From Bradyrhizobium sp. CCBAU 53351 (GTDB lineage Bacteria > Pseudomonadota > Alphaproteobacteria > Rhizobiales > Xanthobacteraceae), in the NCBI RefSeq assembly GCF_015291745.1, contig NZ_CP030059.1, positions 372,001 to 436,000 on the forward strand: a stretch of DNA of 64,000 bases. The letters run 5' to 3'. The notes beneath the pieces are model-generated. The model saw only the letters and a list, made by a program, of their open reading frames with translations, had not been told where the DNA came from and did no database searches. Below, piece after piece: positions 52,247 through 64,000 of this stretch (position 1 is the stretch's first letter; each line of letters begins with the position of its first letter). The translations under genes and the position numbers were made by a program.

Positions 52247-52747
52247 TTAGGAGACGACTTCCGCGGTGACGCGGCCGACGCCGGCGCCGGTGAGGCCGAT
52301 GGCGCGGGCCGCACCCGTGGAGAGGTCGAGAACCCGGCCGCGAATGAACGGGCCGCGGTCGTTGATGGTGACGATGACGCTCGAACCGCGGTGGGTGACG
52401 CGCAGCTTGGTGCCGAACGGCAGCGAGCGGTGCGCCGCGGTCAGGGCGTTCTGGTTGAAGCGCTGGCCCGAGGCGGTGCGGCTGCCGGACTCGTTGCCGT
52501 AATAGGAGGCCATGCCGGAGAAGCTGTGGCCGCCGCCCGAGGTCGGATTCATCGACGCGTTGGCGTTGCGCCAATCGGAGGTCGCGTTGGTATCGGTCTG
52601 GGCGTGGTGGCGGTGGTGATGATGCCGGTGATGCCGGGATTTGGCGGAAGCTTCGGTGGCAGTTCCACCGATGAGGAGAGTTGCGGCAACGAAAGCGATC
52701 GCCGTACGCGGCCGGGTAACAAGGCCCAGCGTCTTCAAAGACAGCAT
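52247..52747 (-). CDS. RlpA-family septal ring lytic transglycosylase-like protein
   Basis: A 166-residue exported protein with a double-psi beta-barrel (RlpA). A signal peptide (AIAFVAATLLIGGTATEASA) precedes a His-rich stretch (RHHRHHHHRHHA) and the domain GMASYYGNESGSRTASGQRFNQNALTAAHRSLPFGTKLRVTHRGSSVIVTINDRGPFIRGRVLDLS. No SPOR domain follows, unlike E. coli RlpA. The His cluster suggests metal binding. A 14-bp palindrome lies 24 bp upstream of the start. Confidence 0.92.
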   Translation of the reverse strand: MLSLKTLGLVTRPRTAIAFVAATLLIGGTATEASAKSRHHRHHHHRHHAQTDTNATSDWRNANASMNPTSGGGHSFSGMASYYGNESGSRTASGQRFNQNALTAAHRSLPFGTKLRVTHRGSSVIVTINDRGPFIRGRVLDLSTGAARAIGLTGAGVGRVTAEVVS

Positions 52748-53431
52748 TTAGTGGTCCCTAAGCTAGTATTGCCACATATGTGGCTAGTGGAGCCCCCATC
52801 AGTTTGTGAGCGGGTTCGCGTTTCGATTCCCAATGCGGCGTGAATTGGGCAGTAAATCCGTTCCGTGTCGTCATGAAACATCTTGTTACCGGCGCAGGAT
52901 ATTCAGCTTGCATCTCCAAATCTTCGCTTTTAACGATTTGTTAAGCAGGTGATTACTTCGAAATACTGTAAAACGAAGTTATCGCTTTCATTGTTTAGAA
53001 TTGGGTAAGTATTCGGGGCGGGGAGCAACGGACGTCGGAATCACGCCTCAGCGATCCGTGTTCATGGCCGCTATGCGCTGGAGGCAGGAACCAACGGGGG
53101 AGTTGAGGGCGGCCGGGCTCAAACCATTCCGCGACACGGTAGCCCGTCACCCAAGTCCTTGATCCCTTCGTGATCGATCCTTGGATCAGGCAGTGTTCGG
53201 TGTCTCGCAGCGTGCGACGAACTGGCGACAGAACCTCGTGCCTTTAATTTGGCGTCATGTTGCACCTGCGCGCCTGCTATGTTAGCAAAGCCGCGATTTT
53301 AACGAGCCCGGCACGTCCCGTGCTGGTCGAAAATCGAAGTCCCGCTTGAATTCCAAGGGCTTGGATCGCTAGGCGCCGCTTTGTGGCGACGGTTTTTCCC
53401 TTGCGAGTTTGACAGCAAAAAGAGCGCGTCT
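52748..53431. other. 684-bp gap between divergent rlpA and the atp operon
   Basis: No gene is supported. It is more AT-rich than its neighbours (stretch 52900-53010). It contains a 14-bp palindrome (52771-52784), ACTTCG...CGAAGT (52957-52981), a cluster of GATC (53158-53190) and the atpHAGDC leader and promoter, which I could not place exactly. A small RNA or leader peptide cannot be excluded. Confidence 0.5.
52771..52784. promoter_or_regulatory. 14-bp perfect palindrome upstream of rlpA
   Basis: GCCACATATGTGGC, flanked by GCTAGT on both sides as a direct repeat (GCTAGTATT and GCTAGTGG). It lies 24 bp from the rlpA start codon, so is a candidate operator or part of the core promoter. Confidence 0.5.
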
Positions 53432-55521
<2,090 letters not shown>

Positions 55522-55530
55522 GAAGAACGC

Positions 55531-55644
55531 CGTCATGGCCGGGTCAAGGAGCGAAGCGCGTCTTCGCAACTGAAGTCCCGGCCGTCCACGCCTTACGGTG
55601 TGGGAGGCGAGACGTGGATGCCCGGGACGAGCCCGGGCATGACG
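55531..55644. repeat. composite inverted-repeat element between atpA and atpG
   Basis: CGTCATGGCCGGG and CCCGGGCATGACG ends, about 114 bp, with GGCCGTCCACGCC...GGCGAGACGTGG inside. It separates two genes of the atp operon. Confidence 0.7.
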
Positions 55645-55697
55645 ACAGAGATAGGCTAGCGGCTTGATCCGAGAGATCGAACCGTCGGGGACGAAGA

Positions 55698-56570
55698 ATG
55701 GCGTCACTTAAAGACATGCGCGTCCGCATCGCCTCCACCAAGGCGACGCAAAAGATCACCAAGGCCATGCAGATGGTCGCGGCCTCCAAGCTGCGCCGCG
55801 CGCAGACCGCGGCGGAAGCCGCGCGTCCCTACGCCGACAAGATGAGCGCGGTGATCTCCAACATCGCCAGCGCCGCGGCGGGCTCGCCCGGCGCGCCGGT
55901 TCTGCTGGCCGGCACCGGCAAGGATCAGGTTCACCTGCTGCTGGTCTGCACCGGCGAGCGCGGCCTGTCCGGCGCTTTCAATTCGTCGATCGTGCGTCTC
56001 GCCCGCGAGCGCGCCCAGGCGCTGATGGCGCAGGGCAAGGAAGTCAAATTCTTCTGCGTCGGACGCAAGGGTTACGAGCAGCTCCGCCGCCTGTTCGACA
56101 AGCAGATCGTCGAGCACATGGACCTGCGCAGCGTCCGCCAGCTCGGCTTCGTCAATGCCGAGGAGATCGCCAAGAAGGTTCTGGCGCGGTTCGACAACGG
56201 CGAGTTCGACGTCTGCACGCTGTTCTATTCGCGCTTCCGCTCGGTGATCGCGCAGATCCCGACCGCCCAGCAGATCATTCCGCTGGTGGTCGAGACGGCC
56301 GCTGCCGCCAACACGACGTCTTACGAATACGAGCCGGAAGAAGACGAGATTCTCACCCGTCTTCTGCCGCGCAATCTCGCGGTCCAGATCTTCCGCGCGC
56401 TGCTCGAGAACAACGCCTCGTTCTACGGCGCGCAGATGAGCGCGATGGACAACGCGACGCGCAACGCCGGTGAGATGATCCGCAAGCAGACGCTGGTCTA
56501 CAACCGCACGCGTCAGGCGCAGATCACCAAGGAACTGATCGAAATCATCTCGGGCGCCGAAGCCGTCTAA
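55698..56570 (+). CDS. atpG: F1 ATP synthase gamma subunit
   Basis: Central-shaft subunit. The 290 residues start [36 protein letters not shown] and end [36 protein letters not shown], the two long helices that rotate in the alpha-beta ring. Standard length. Confidence 0.98.
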   Translation: MASLKDMRVRIASTKATQKITKAMQMVAASKLRRAQTAAEAARPYADKMSAVISNIASAAAGSPGAPVLLAGTGKDQVHLLLVCTGERGLSGAFNSSIVRLARERAQALMAQGKEVKFFCVGRKGYEQLRRLFDKQIVEHMDLRSVRQLGFVNAEEIAKKVLARFDNGEFDVCTLFYSRFRSVIAQIPTAQQIIPLVVETAAAANTTSYEYEPEEDEILTRLLPRNLAVQIFRALLENNASFYGAQMSAMDNATRNAGEMIRKQTLVYNRTRQAQITKELIEIISGAEAV

Positions 56571-56612
56571 GGACGCGTCGGCACCCATTCAACCCATCAT
56601 CCCGGTCGTTGA

Positions 56613-58568
<1,956 letters not shown>

Positions 58569-58570
<2 letters not shown>

Positions 58571-58598
58571 GCCCCGGGGCACTGCTCCGGGGCTTTGG
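58569..58598 (+). terminator. terminator of the atp operon
   Basis: AAGCCCCGG, loop GGCACTGCT, CCGGGGCTT, then TGGG; overlaps the atpC stop. A short T-run follows. Confidence 0.8.
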
Positions 58599-58723
58599 GC
58601 CTAGGATTCCTGAACAGGTTCAGCGCTCGTCACCGGCCGGTGGCGGGCGCTGAAACTTTGTTGCACCGCGCTTGCGATAGCGGCATTCTCCCCGGTGAAT
58701 TTTGTTCCCGGGGCAGGGTGCAG

Positions 58724-60394
58724 ATGAAACGCAAGATCGCAGCGATCTTCGCAGCCGATATTGCCGGTTACTCGCGGCTGGTCGCGGAAGACGAGGAGGA
58801 GACGCTGCGGCGTCTGGCCTCCTATCGTGAGGTCGTCGACGATTTCATCGCCAAGGCCAGCGGGCGCGTCTTCAACACGGCGGGCGATGCCGTGCTCGCG
58901 GAATTCCCCAGTGCGGTCGATGCGGTGCGCTGCGCGATCGACATCCAGGAATCCCTGCGGACCCGCAACATGGCCTATCCGCCGAGCCGGCAGATGTCGT
59001 TCCGCATCGGCATCACCATCGGCGACGTGGTCGAGCGCGACGGCGATCTCTTGGGCGACGGCGTCAACATCGCGGCACGGCTGGAGGGCCTCGCAGAGGT
59101 CGGCGGCATCTGCGTCTCCCGCGCGGTACACGAGCAGGTCGCCAACAAGCTCTCGGTGCAGTTCGCCGATATCGGCGCGCAGGAAGTGAAGAATATCCCG
59201 ACGCCCGTTCACGCCTACATGGTGGCGATGCGGCGCGAGGACGGGACCTATGGCAAGCCGCAACTGAAGAAGCCGGCCGCCAAGCTGGCCGCCGCCCCGG
59301 TGTGGATGTGGCCGCTGGTGGTCGCGGTGGTCTCGATCGTCGGCATCGGCGTCACAGGCTTTCTCTACAACACCAAGCTCAAGCAGGCGGCGAATGTCGC
59401 CGTGGCGCCGCTCGCCGCGACGCCGAACGCAGCCCCCAGCACGGCGCCAACGGCAAGTGCCGTCTCGCCGAGCCCGTCACCGACCCAGCTCGCCAAGGCG
59501 CCGATGGCTCCAATGGCATCGCCGAGCGTTAGCGCCGCGATGGCGCCGACGCCGTCGGCATCACCGATGTCAGTCAAATTCTCCGCCGACAGCGTGCCCT
59601 TCATCAACGAGCGCGTGCGCAGTTTCCTCGCGGGCGACTACGCGGCCTCCGGAGATCACAAGGCCTTCGCGCTGAATGTCGGCGGCTTCACCGGCTCGGC
59701 GCTGAACCAGGCAAGCGAGGAGGCGGCGCGCAACACCGCGCTCGAGCAGTGCCAGAAGCGCGCCGACGCCGCGCAATCGCCGCGCCGCTGCGAGCTCTAT
59801 GCGGTCGGCGACACCGTCGTCTACGCGCACGGCAAGCCGCCGATGCCGCCGTCTCCCTACTTCCGGCATGATGCGATGACGGAGCGAGCCTTCGCGCCGA
59901 AGGATTTTCCGATCGTGCGCGAGCCGCAGAAAGTCCGGCTCGAGAACATCTTCGTGCCGGCGGCGAAATCCCGCTCGGTTGCGCTCGGTCCGGGCGGGCA
60001 ATATTTCATGGTGCTCGGCGCCTCATCCGCCGAGGACGCGGCGCGACGGTCGCTGGAATCCTGCGGCGCGATCGCCGGCGTCGCCTGCCTCGTCGTTGCG
60101 ATCGACGACAATTTCGTCGTGCCGATCCCGACCCTGTTCAGGATCACCGGCTTCTTCAATGCCGCTTCCAACGCTTCGATCGTGGCCGATGCGCGCGGCG
60201 AGGTGGTGCGCAAGCTCGGCGACGCCATGGGTTGGAACGCGGTCGCCGTCGGCACCGCCGGCCGGCCGGGCCTCGGCCTCAAAGCCGCCGCGGAGCAGGC
60301 CGCCGTCACCTCGGCCCTCGCCGACTGCGCCAAGCGCGACAGCGACTGCCACGTCATCGCCATCGGCCCATTCACGGTGGGACCGATTAATTAG
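58724..60394 (+). CDS. class III adenylate/guanylate cyclase with one membrane span and a Cys-pair repeat domain
   Basis: A 556-residue protein. Residues 1-170 are a class III nucleotide cyclase: metal-binding Asp12 (AADIAGYSRL) and Asp55 (TAGDAVLAEF), and the transition-state pair Asn115/Arg119 (GDGVNIAARLE). A membrane span at about 193-215 and a Pro/Ala/Ser linker (230-285) follow. The rest has three repeats with a cysteine pair each (343/356, 447/455, 535/542) and probably lies in the periplasm. ATG 58724 is preceded by CAGGGTG. It may sense an external signal through this domain; the product (cAMP or cGMP) is not proved. Confidence 0.9.
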   Translation: MKRKIAAIFAADIAGYSRLVAEDEEETLRRLASYREVVDDFIAKASGRVFNTAGDAVLAEFPSAVDAVRCAIDIQESLRTRNMAYPPSRQMSFRIGITIGDVVERDGDLLGDGVNIAARLEGLAEVGGICVSRAVHEQVANKLSVQFADIGAQEVKNIPTPVHAYMVAMRREDGTYGKPQLKKPAAKLAAAPVWMWPLVVAVVSIVGIGVTGFLYNTKLKQAANVAVAPLAATPNAAPSTAPTASAVSPSPSPTQLAKAPMAPMASPSVSAAMAPTPSASPMSVKFSADSVPFINERVRSFLAGDYAASGDHKAFALNVGGFTGSALNQASEEAARNTALEQCQKRADAAQSPRRCELYAVGDTVVYAHGKPPMPPSPYFRHDAMTERAFAPKDFPIVREPQKVRLENIFVPAAKSRSVALGPGGQYFMVLGASSAEDAARRSLESCGAIAGVACLVVAIDDNFVVPIPTLFRITGFFNAASNASIVADARGEVVRKLGDAMGWNAVAVGTAGRPGLGLKAAAEQAAVTSALADCAKRDSDCHVIAIGPFTVGPIN

Positions 60395-60426
60395 AAATTT
60401 CCGGCGAAAATTCTTCAACAATTCCA

Positions 60427-60465
60427 ACCCCCATTCTACTGCGCATGGGGTTGTTTTCGCGATTT
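60427..60465. terminator. hairpin between convergent cyclase and RppH genes, containing the 30-bp repeat block
   Basis: CAACCCCCAT, loop TCTACTGCGC, ATGGGGTTG, then TTTTCGC. It can act as a terminator for the cyclase and perhaps in the other direction. Bases 60436-60465 match 1197-1226 at 28 of 30. Confidence 0.65.
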
Positions 60466-60986
60466 CAGTTTGCGAACACCGCAAACTCCCGCGCCACGGC
60501 CTGATAGACCTCGCGCCGGAACGGCACCACGACGTCCGCGACGCGGTCGAGGCGCTCCCAGCGCCAGGCGTCGAACTCGGCGGGCTGGCCGTTGCGCGGC
60601 GTCAGCGGGTCGATCTCGTCGTCCTTGCCGGTGAAGCGCAGCGCGAACCATTTTTGCCGCTGGCCGCGAAACTTCGCGAGGCGATGCGTCTGCGGGCCGT
60701 CGTAAGGCGGGAATTCGTAGGTGAACCAGTCCGTCTCGCCGAGATAATCGGCGCTGACGACGCTGGTCTCCTCCCAGAGCTCGCGCATCGCCGCATCGCG
60801 CAGGTTCTCGCCTTCGTCGACGCCGCCCTGCGGCATCTGCCAGTCGAGGCCGGGCAGGATGATCTCGGGGCCGTCGCCCTTGAAGCGGTGGCCGATCAGG
60901 ACGCGGCCGTCGGCATTGAACAGGGCGATGCCGACATTGGGACGGTAGGGTTTTTCAGGCGTCACTTGCAGGTCTTTCGTCGTCAT
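60465..60986 (-). CDS. RppH-type Nudix RNA pyrophosphohydrolase, second copy
   Basis: A 173-residue Nudix hydrolase of the RppH type (RNA 5' pyrophosphate removal). The Nudix box is GGVDEGENLRDAAMRELWEETSV (about 55-77), within [12 protein letters not shown]; the final Gly of the usual EExG is Ser. Also typical are PYRPNVGIALFNADGRVLIGHR and RGQRQKWFALRFTG. It follows the other RppH-like gene by 40 bp and that spacer is a palindrome overlapping the ATG at 60986; a GTG at 60965 is an alternative. Confidence 0.9.
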   Translation of the reverse strand: MTTKDLQVTPEKPYRPNVGIALFNADGRVLIGHRFKGDGPEIILPGLDWQMPQGGVDEGENLRDAAMRELWEETSVVSADYLGETDWFTYEFPPYDGPQTHRLAKFRGQRQKWFALRFTGKDDEIDPLTPRNGQPAEFDAWRWERLDRVADVVVPFRREVYQAVAREFAVFAN

Positions 60987-61019
60987 CCGGGTTCGTGCTT
61001 CGCACGCCCCGGAATGACG
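60981..61019. repeat. 39-bp palindrome overlapping the start of the second RppH gene
   Basis: CGTCATCCGGG...CCCCGGAATGACG with GTGCTTCGCAC in the centre. It covers the whole intercistronic gap and the proposed ATG. Confidence 0.8.
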
Positions 61020-61026
61020 ATGCAAA

Positions 61027-61533
61027 TCATTCCTCCGCCAGCGCGGAAAATTCCTGCACCACGCGCTCGTAGACCGGGCGCTTGAACGGGATGATCAGCC
61101 CGGTCAGGTTCTTCATCGGCTCCCAGCGCCAGCTGACGAACTCGGCCTTGTGGCCGCCGCCGCCGGGCTTTTCGACGTTGATCTCGCTGTCCTTGCCGGT
61201 GAAGCGCACCGCGTACCATTTCTGGCGCTGGCCGCGGTAGCGGCCTTTCCAGGCGCGCCCGGCGACCGTGCGCGGGATGTCGTAGGTCAGCCAGTCCGGG
61301 ACCTCGCCGAGCCGCTCGACCGAGCGCACGCTGGTCTCCTCATAGAGCTCGCGCTTGGCGGCCTCCCAGGTGTCCTCGCCGGGATCGACGCCGCCTTGCG
61401 GCATCTGCCAGACATGGGTGTCGTCGACATGCTCGATGCCGCCGGCACGGCGGCCGATGAACACCAGTCCCGCTGTGTTGATCAGCATCACGCCGACACA
61501 GGTCCGGTAGGGCAGATCCTCATAACGCGCCAT
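61027..61533 (-). CDS. rppH: RNA pyrophosphohydrolase RppH
   Basis: Removes pyrophosphate from 5'-triphosphate RNA and so starts RNA decay. The 168-residue protein is [29 protein letters not shown], with [13 protein letters not shown] and a Nudix box ending RELYEETSV, then [14 protein letters not shown] and [10 protein letters not shown]. It is closer to the usual RppH than the adjacent copy. It follows the deacetylase gene by 78 bp on the same strand. Confidence 0.94.
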   Translation of the reverse strand: MARYEDLPYRTCVGVMLINTAGLVFIGRRAGGIEHVDDTHVWQMPQGGVDPGEDTWEAAKRELYEETSVRSVERLGEVPDWLTYDIPRTVAGRAWKGRYRGQRQKWYAVRFTGKDSEINVEKPGGGGHKAEFVSWRWEPMKNLTGLIIPFKRPVYERVVQEFSALAEE

Positions 61534-61611
61534 TCCGCCAGACCTCTCGCATGCTGCCGGTACGGCTTAACCGGCCCCCCGCCAGGACCCGTGCCGTACC
61601 AATCCGTTGAT

Positions 61612-62835
61612 TTAGCTGGATTTTGATTTCAGCATCGCGGTTGTCAATGGCACCAGAAGAATACCCCGGTCGCCCAATGTCTTGGTCCAGGCACCGATGC
61701 GGTCGATCGAGACGGGCAGGGCGGAGGCCGTGCCGACGGCGATGCCGCGCTCGCGGGCCGTCGATTCGAGCTTGTTCAGGGCGCGGTCGATCTCGGTCGC
61801 CGTCGGCACCACGTCGATCGCAAGGTCGCCCTTGCCGAACGGCATGGCCTGGTTCGCCGCCGCCTGGCCTGCGATGCTGCGGGGCGAGGAGCCGTCGTCG
61901 AAGAAGCCGAGGCCGCGCTTGGCTGCCTCGCGGATGATCGGCTGCATCGCCGGCTCGGTCGCGACGAAGCGCGCACCCATGAAGTTGGCGATGCCGGCAT
62001 AGCCCTGCATCCGGCTGAGATGCCAGTACAGGCGGTCCATGTTCTGGTCGGCGCTGAGCGAGGTCAGCAGCGTCTGCGGTCCCGGGTCGTTGTCGGGAAA
62101 GTCGTAGGGCTCCATCGGGATCTGCAGGAAGATCTCGTGGCGCTGCGCGCGGGCCCGTTCGGCGAGCTTGCCGGGGTCGGCGCCGTAAGGCGTGAAGGCC
62201 AGCGTCACCGCGGCCGGCAGCTTCATGATGGCGTCGGTTGTCTTGGCGGCGCCGACGCCGAGGCCGCCGATCACGATGGCGACCACCGGCATCTTGGCCG
62301 CCTTGGCGCGATCGGCCTCCGCCGCATAGACGTTGAACGGCTTGAGGTCGCCGGAGACCATTGGAATCATGCCGTAGCGCGATTTCTCCAGCAGCTTCTG
62401 GTCGATCCCGGCCATCACCGCCGGCGGCGCCGAAGCTGCGGCTGCCTCGCTCTTGCCCGCGGCATCGCCGCCGATCACCACGTCGTGGCGCGCGCCGGTG
62501 GAGCCGTCGATCATGGTGACGGTCTTTTGCTCGCCCGGCGGCTTCGGCGTCTCATTGGTCTCGTGCTTGCTCTCTTGCTTGCTGTCGCCGGCATGGCTCG
62601 AGGCCGCCGGCTTTTCGTCTGCGGCCTTGTCCACCGGCTTGATCGCGATCCGCGTCAGCGGCTCGCCGCCGAGCGGATCCTTGTTGAAGATGGCGAAGCC
62701 GGCAAAGGTCAGGAGGAACAGGCCGAGCAGCACGGCGATCAGCTGCATGGCCGAGAACGGCAGCCGCAGCCGGCGTTTCCGGCGCGGCTTGTCCTGTCCG
62801 AGCGGGGCGCTCAGATCATCGGCCGTTTCAGTCAT
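61612..62835 (-). CDS. divergent polysaccharide deacetylase family protein
   Basis: A 407-residue protein with a short cytoplasmic tail, one membrane span (MQLIAVLLGLFLLTFAGFAIF, about 30-50), a charged linker (52-120) and a periplasmic domain of the divergent polysaccharide deacetylase family (DUF610/YibQ): VAIVIGGLGVGAAKTTDAIMKLPAAVTLAFTPYG, IFLQIPMEPYDFPDNDPGPQTLL, MGARFVAT and GLGFFDDGSS. Known members often lie beside ctpA-type proteases and envelope genes, as here. The enzyme activity is not certain. Confidence 0.93.
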   Translation of the reverse strand: MTETADDLSAPLGQDKPRRKRRLRLPFSAMQLIAVLLGLFLLTFAGFAIFNKDPLGGEPLTRIAIKPVDKAADEKPAASSHAGDSKQESKHETNETPKPPGEQKTVTMIDGSTGARHDVVIGGDAAGKSEAAAASAPPAVMAGIDQKLLEKSRYGMIPMVSGDLKPFNVYAAEADRAKAAKMPVVAIVIGGLGVGAAKTTDAIMKLPAAVTLAFTPYGADPGKLAERARAQRHEIFLQIPMEPYDFPDNDPGPQTLLTSLSADQNMDRLYWHLSRMQGYAGIANFMGARFVATEPAMQPIIREAAKRGLGFFDDGSSPRSIAGQAAANQAMPFGKGDLAIDVVPTATEIDRALNKLESTARERGIAVGTASALPVSIDRIGAWTKTLGDRGILLVPLTTAMLKSKSS

Positions 62836-62937
62836 GCGCGATCCCGAATCACTGCGACGGACGATACCACGCCGAGGTCAAGCGGCGGCAGGCCGGGATA
62901 GGCCGGGGATGCCACTGTTCAATACGAGTTCCCAAGC

Positions 62938-62966
62938 AAAAAGGGCGGCTCCAGGAGCCGCCCTTT
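62938..62966 (-). terminator. terminator between ctpA and the deacetylase gene
   Basis: On the minus strand: AAAGGGCGGCTC, loop CTG, GAGCCGCCCTTT, followed by TTGC. A 12-bp stem, 25 bp after the ctpA stop. Confidence 0.85.
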
Positions 62967-62990
62967 GCGTTGGGATCGTGTGATTCCGAC

Positions 62991-64000
62991 CTAGTTCGCC
63001 GCTTTCGGCTTGTCGGTCGTGGCCTTGTTGTCGCCGCTAGGCGTGGGCGCGGCCGAGGCGCTGTTCTTGATGCCGTGGAGCAGGTCGCCGGCGAGCTTGA
63101 GCGCCTTGTCGTCCTTGGCGTCCGGCGGGACATAGGATTGCGAGCCGGTCTTCTCGTCGCCGTCGTTCTTGAGATGGCCGCGCAGCGAAGCCTCGCCCTT
63201 GGTGTCGGTCCGCGACTTCAGCTCGTCCGGCACGTCCTGCAGCACTTCGATGTCGGGCACGATGCCCTTGGCCTGGATCGACTTGCCCGACGGCGTGTAG
63301 TAGCGCGCCGTGGTCAGACGGAGCGCGCCGTTGCCGCTTCCGAGCGGGATGATGGTCTGCACCGAGCCCTTGCCGAACGAGCGCGTGCCGACGATGGTCG
63401 CGCGCTTGTGGTCCTGCAGCGCGCCGGCGACGATCTCCGAGGCCGAGGCCGAGCCGCCATTGACCAGCACGATGACAGGCTTGCCCTTGGTGAGGTCGCC
63501 TGAATGCGCGGTGCGGCGCTGGGTCTCCTCGGCATTGCGGCCGCGGGTCGAGACGATCTCGCCCTTCTCCAGGAAGGAGTCGGAGACGGTGACGGCTTCC
63601 TCGAGCAGGCCGCCCGGATTGTTGCGGAGGTCGATGATGTAGCCCTTGAGCTTGTCGCCGATCTGGTTCGAGAGGTTGGCGACCTCGCGCTTCAGGCCTT
63701 CGGTGGTCTGCTCGTTGAAGGTGGTGATGCGGATATAGGCGATGTCGTCCTGCTCGACGCGCGCGCGCACCGAGCGGACGCGGATGTTGTCGCGCACCAG
63801 GGTGACGTCGATCGGATTGTCCTGGCCCTTGCGGATGATCTTCAGCTTGATCTTGGTGTTGACCGGGCCGCGCATCTTCTCGACCGCCTGGTTCAAGGTC
63901 AGGCCCTGCACCGCCTCGTCGTCGAGGTTGGTGATGATGTCGTTGGCCATGACGCCGGCGCGCGAGGCCGGCGTGTCGTCGATCGGCGAGACCACCTTGA
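62991..64000 (-). CDS. ctpA: S41-family C-terminal processing peptidase, 5' part outside the window
   Basis: A periplasmic carboxyl-terminal processing protease. The visible 336 residues begin in the PDZ domain (VVSPIDDTPASRAGVMANDIITNLDDEAVQG), continue with the S41 domain (IRITTFNEQTTEGLKREV, IIDLRNNPGGLLEEAV) and hold the catalytic Ser in NGGSASASEIVAGAL and the Lys in GTRSFGKGSVQTIIPLG. The tail is charged and hydrophilic. The frame is open at base 64000, so the N-terminus and signal peptide are missing. A terminator follows. Confidence 0.95.
   Translation of the reverse strand, partial: KVVSPIDDTPASRAGVMANDIITNLDDEAVQGLTLNQAVEKMRGPVNTKIKLKIIRKGQDNPIDVTLVRDNIRVRSVRARVEQDDIAYIRITTFNEQTTEGLKREVANLSNQIGDKLKGYIIDLRNNPGGLLEEAVTVSDSFLEKGEIVSTRGRNAEETQRRTAHSGDLTKGKPVIVLVNGGSASASEIVAGALQDHKRATIVGTRSFGKGSVQTIIPLGSGNGALRLTTARYYTPSGKSIQAKGIVPDIEVLQDVPDELKSRTDTKGEASLRGHLKNDGDEKTGSQSYVPPDAKDDKALKLAGDLLHGIKNSASAAPTPSGDNKATTDKPKAAN

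Overview
The window looks like core chromosome of a high-GC alphaproteobacterium, most likely Bradyrhizobium or a close relative. This rests on the gene content and order (five-gene ccm cluster beside acnA; mdh-sucCDAB-lpdA; atpHAGDC without the Fo genes; the rpsP-rimM-trmD-rplS ribosomal cluster with ffh upstream), on rhizobial domain families (DUF2794, DUF2336, DUF1330, DUF1223, DUF4337) and on abundant GC-rich extragenic palindromes. From memory, acnA and leuC lie about this far apart in Bradyrhizobium japonicum; no database was consulted. I see no rRNA, tRNA, CRISPR array, prophage or intact insertion sequence.

Layout. 1-3100: end of an XRE/MmyB-type regulator, a small zincin metallopeptidase and small secreted or unknown proteins. 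3195-8830 (minus): ffh, rpsP, rimM, trmD, rplS, then leuC. 9170-12551: a metallo-beta-lactamase-fold hydrolase, a secreted protein, and an overlapping pair of exported SIMPL and GyrI-like proteins. 12792-18722: dapF-mtaB, a DUF2336 protein, a pseudouridine synthase, and ftsY-yciB. 18939-23405: an unrecognised 398-residue protein and the minus-strand ccmA-B-C-D-G cluster for cytochrome c maturation. 23623-30064: acnA, DUF1223 and DUF2794 proteins, an acetyltransferase, a BI-1 family membrane protein and a candidate structured RNA. 30346-36331: a lipoprotein-release-like ABC exporter divergent from a TesA-like esterase, then thpR and zapE. 36583-47702: the TCA-cycle block mdh, sucC, sucD, sucA, sucB, lpdA with a DUF1579-like gene and an SDR gene inside it. 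47867-52747: DUF4337 protein, xerC, priA, rlpA. 53432-58570: F1 ATP synthase atpHAGDC. 58724-64000: a membrane class III cyclase, two tandem RppH-type Nudix hydrolases, a divergent polysaccharide deacetylase and a ctpA-type protease running off the end.

How the genes work together. Much of the window is central energy metabolism: aconitase, malate dehydrogenase, succinyl-CoA synthetase, 2-oxoglutarate dehydrogenase (E1, E2, E3), cytochrome c maturation and F1-ATPase. A second theme is translation and membrane targeting (S16, L19, RimM, TrmD, MtaB, Ffh, FtsY). The two iron-sulfur hydro-lyase genes, acnA and leuC, each carry a 13-15 bp inverted repeat with a three-base spacer upstream, which resembles the iron-control (Irr) elements of rhizobia and is the clearest regulatory link found.

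Intergenic DNA is dominated by several families of composite inverted-repeat elements about 35-150 bp long. One family has three copies (6190, 10859, 14955) with GTCGTCCC / GGGACGAC ends; one copy supplies the last codons and stop of rimM. Other items for a second look are a candidate minus-strand ncRNA with its own terminator (27554-27668), a 15-bp tandem repeat upstream of the GyrI-like gene, a near-identical 30-bp block shared by a coding region and a gap 59 kb apart, and a palindrome overlapping the start codon of the second RppH. I found no clear novel defence or biosynthetic system; this is mostly ordinary housekeeping DNA with interesting regulatory and repeat structure.
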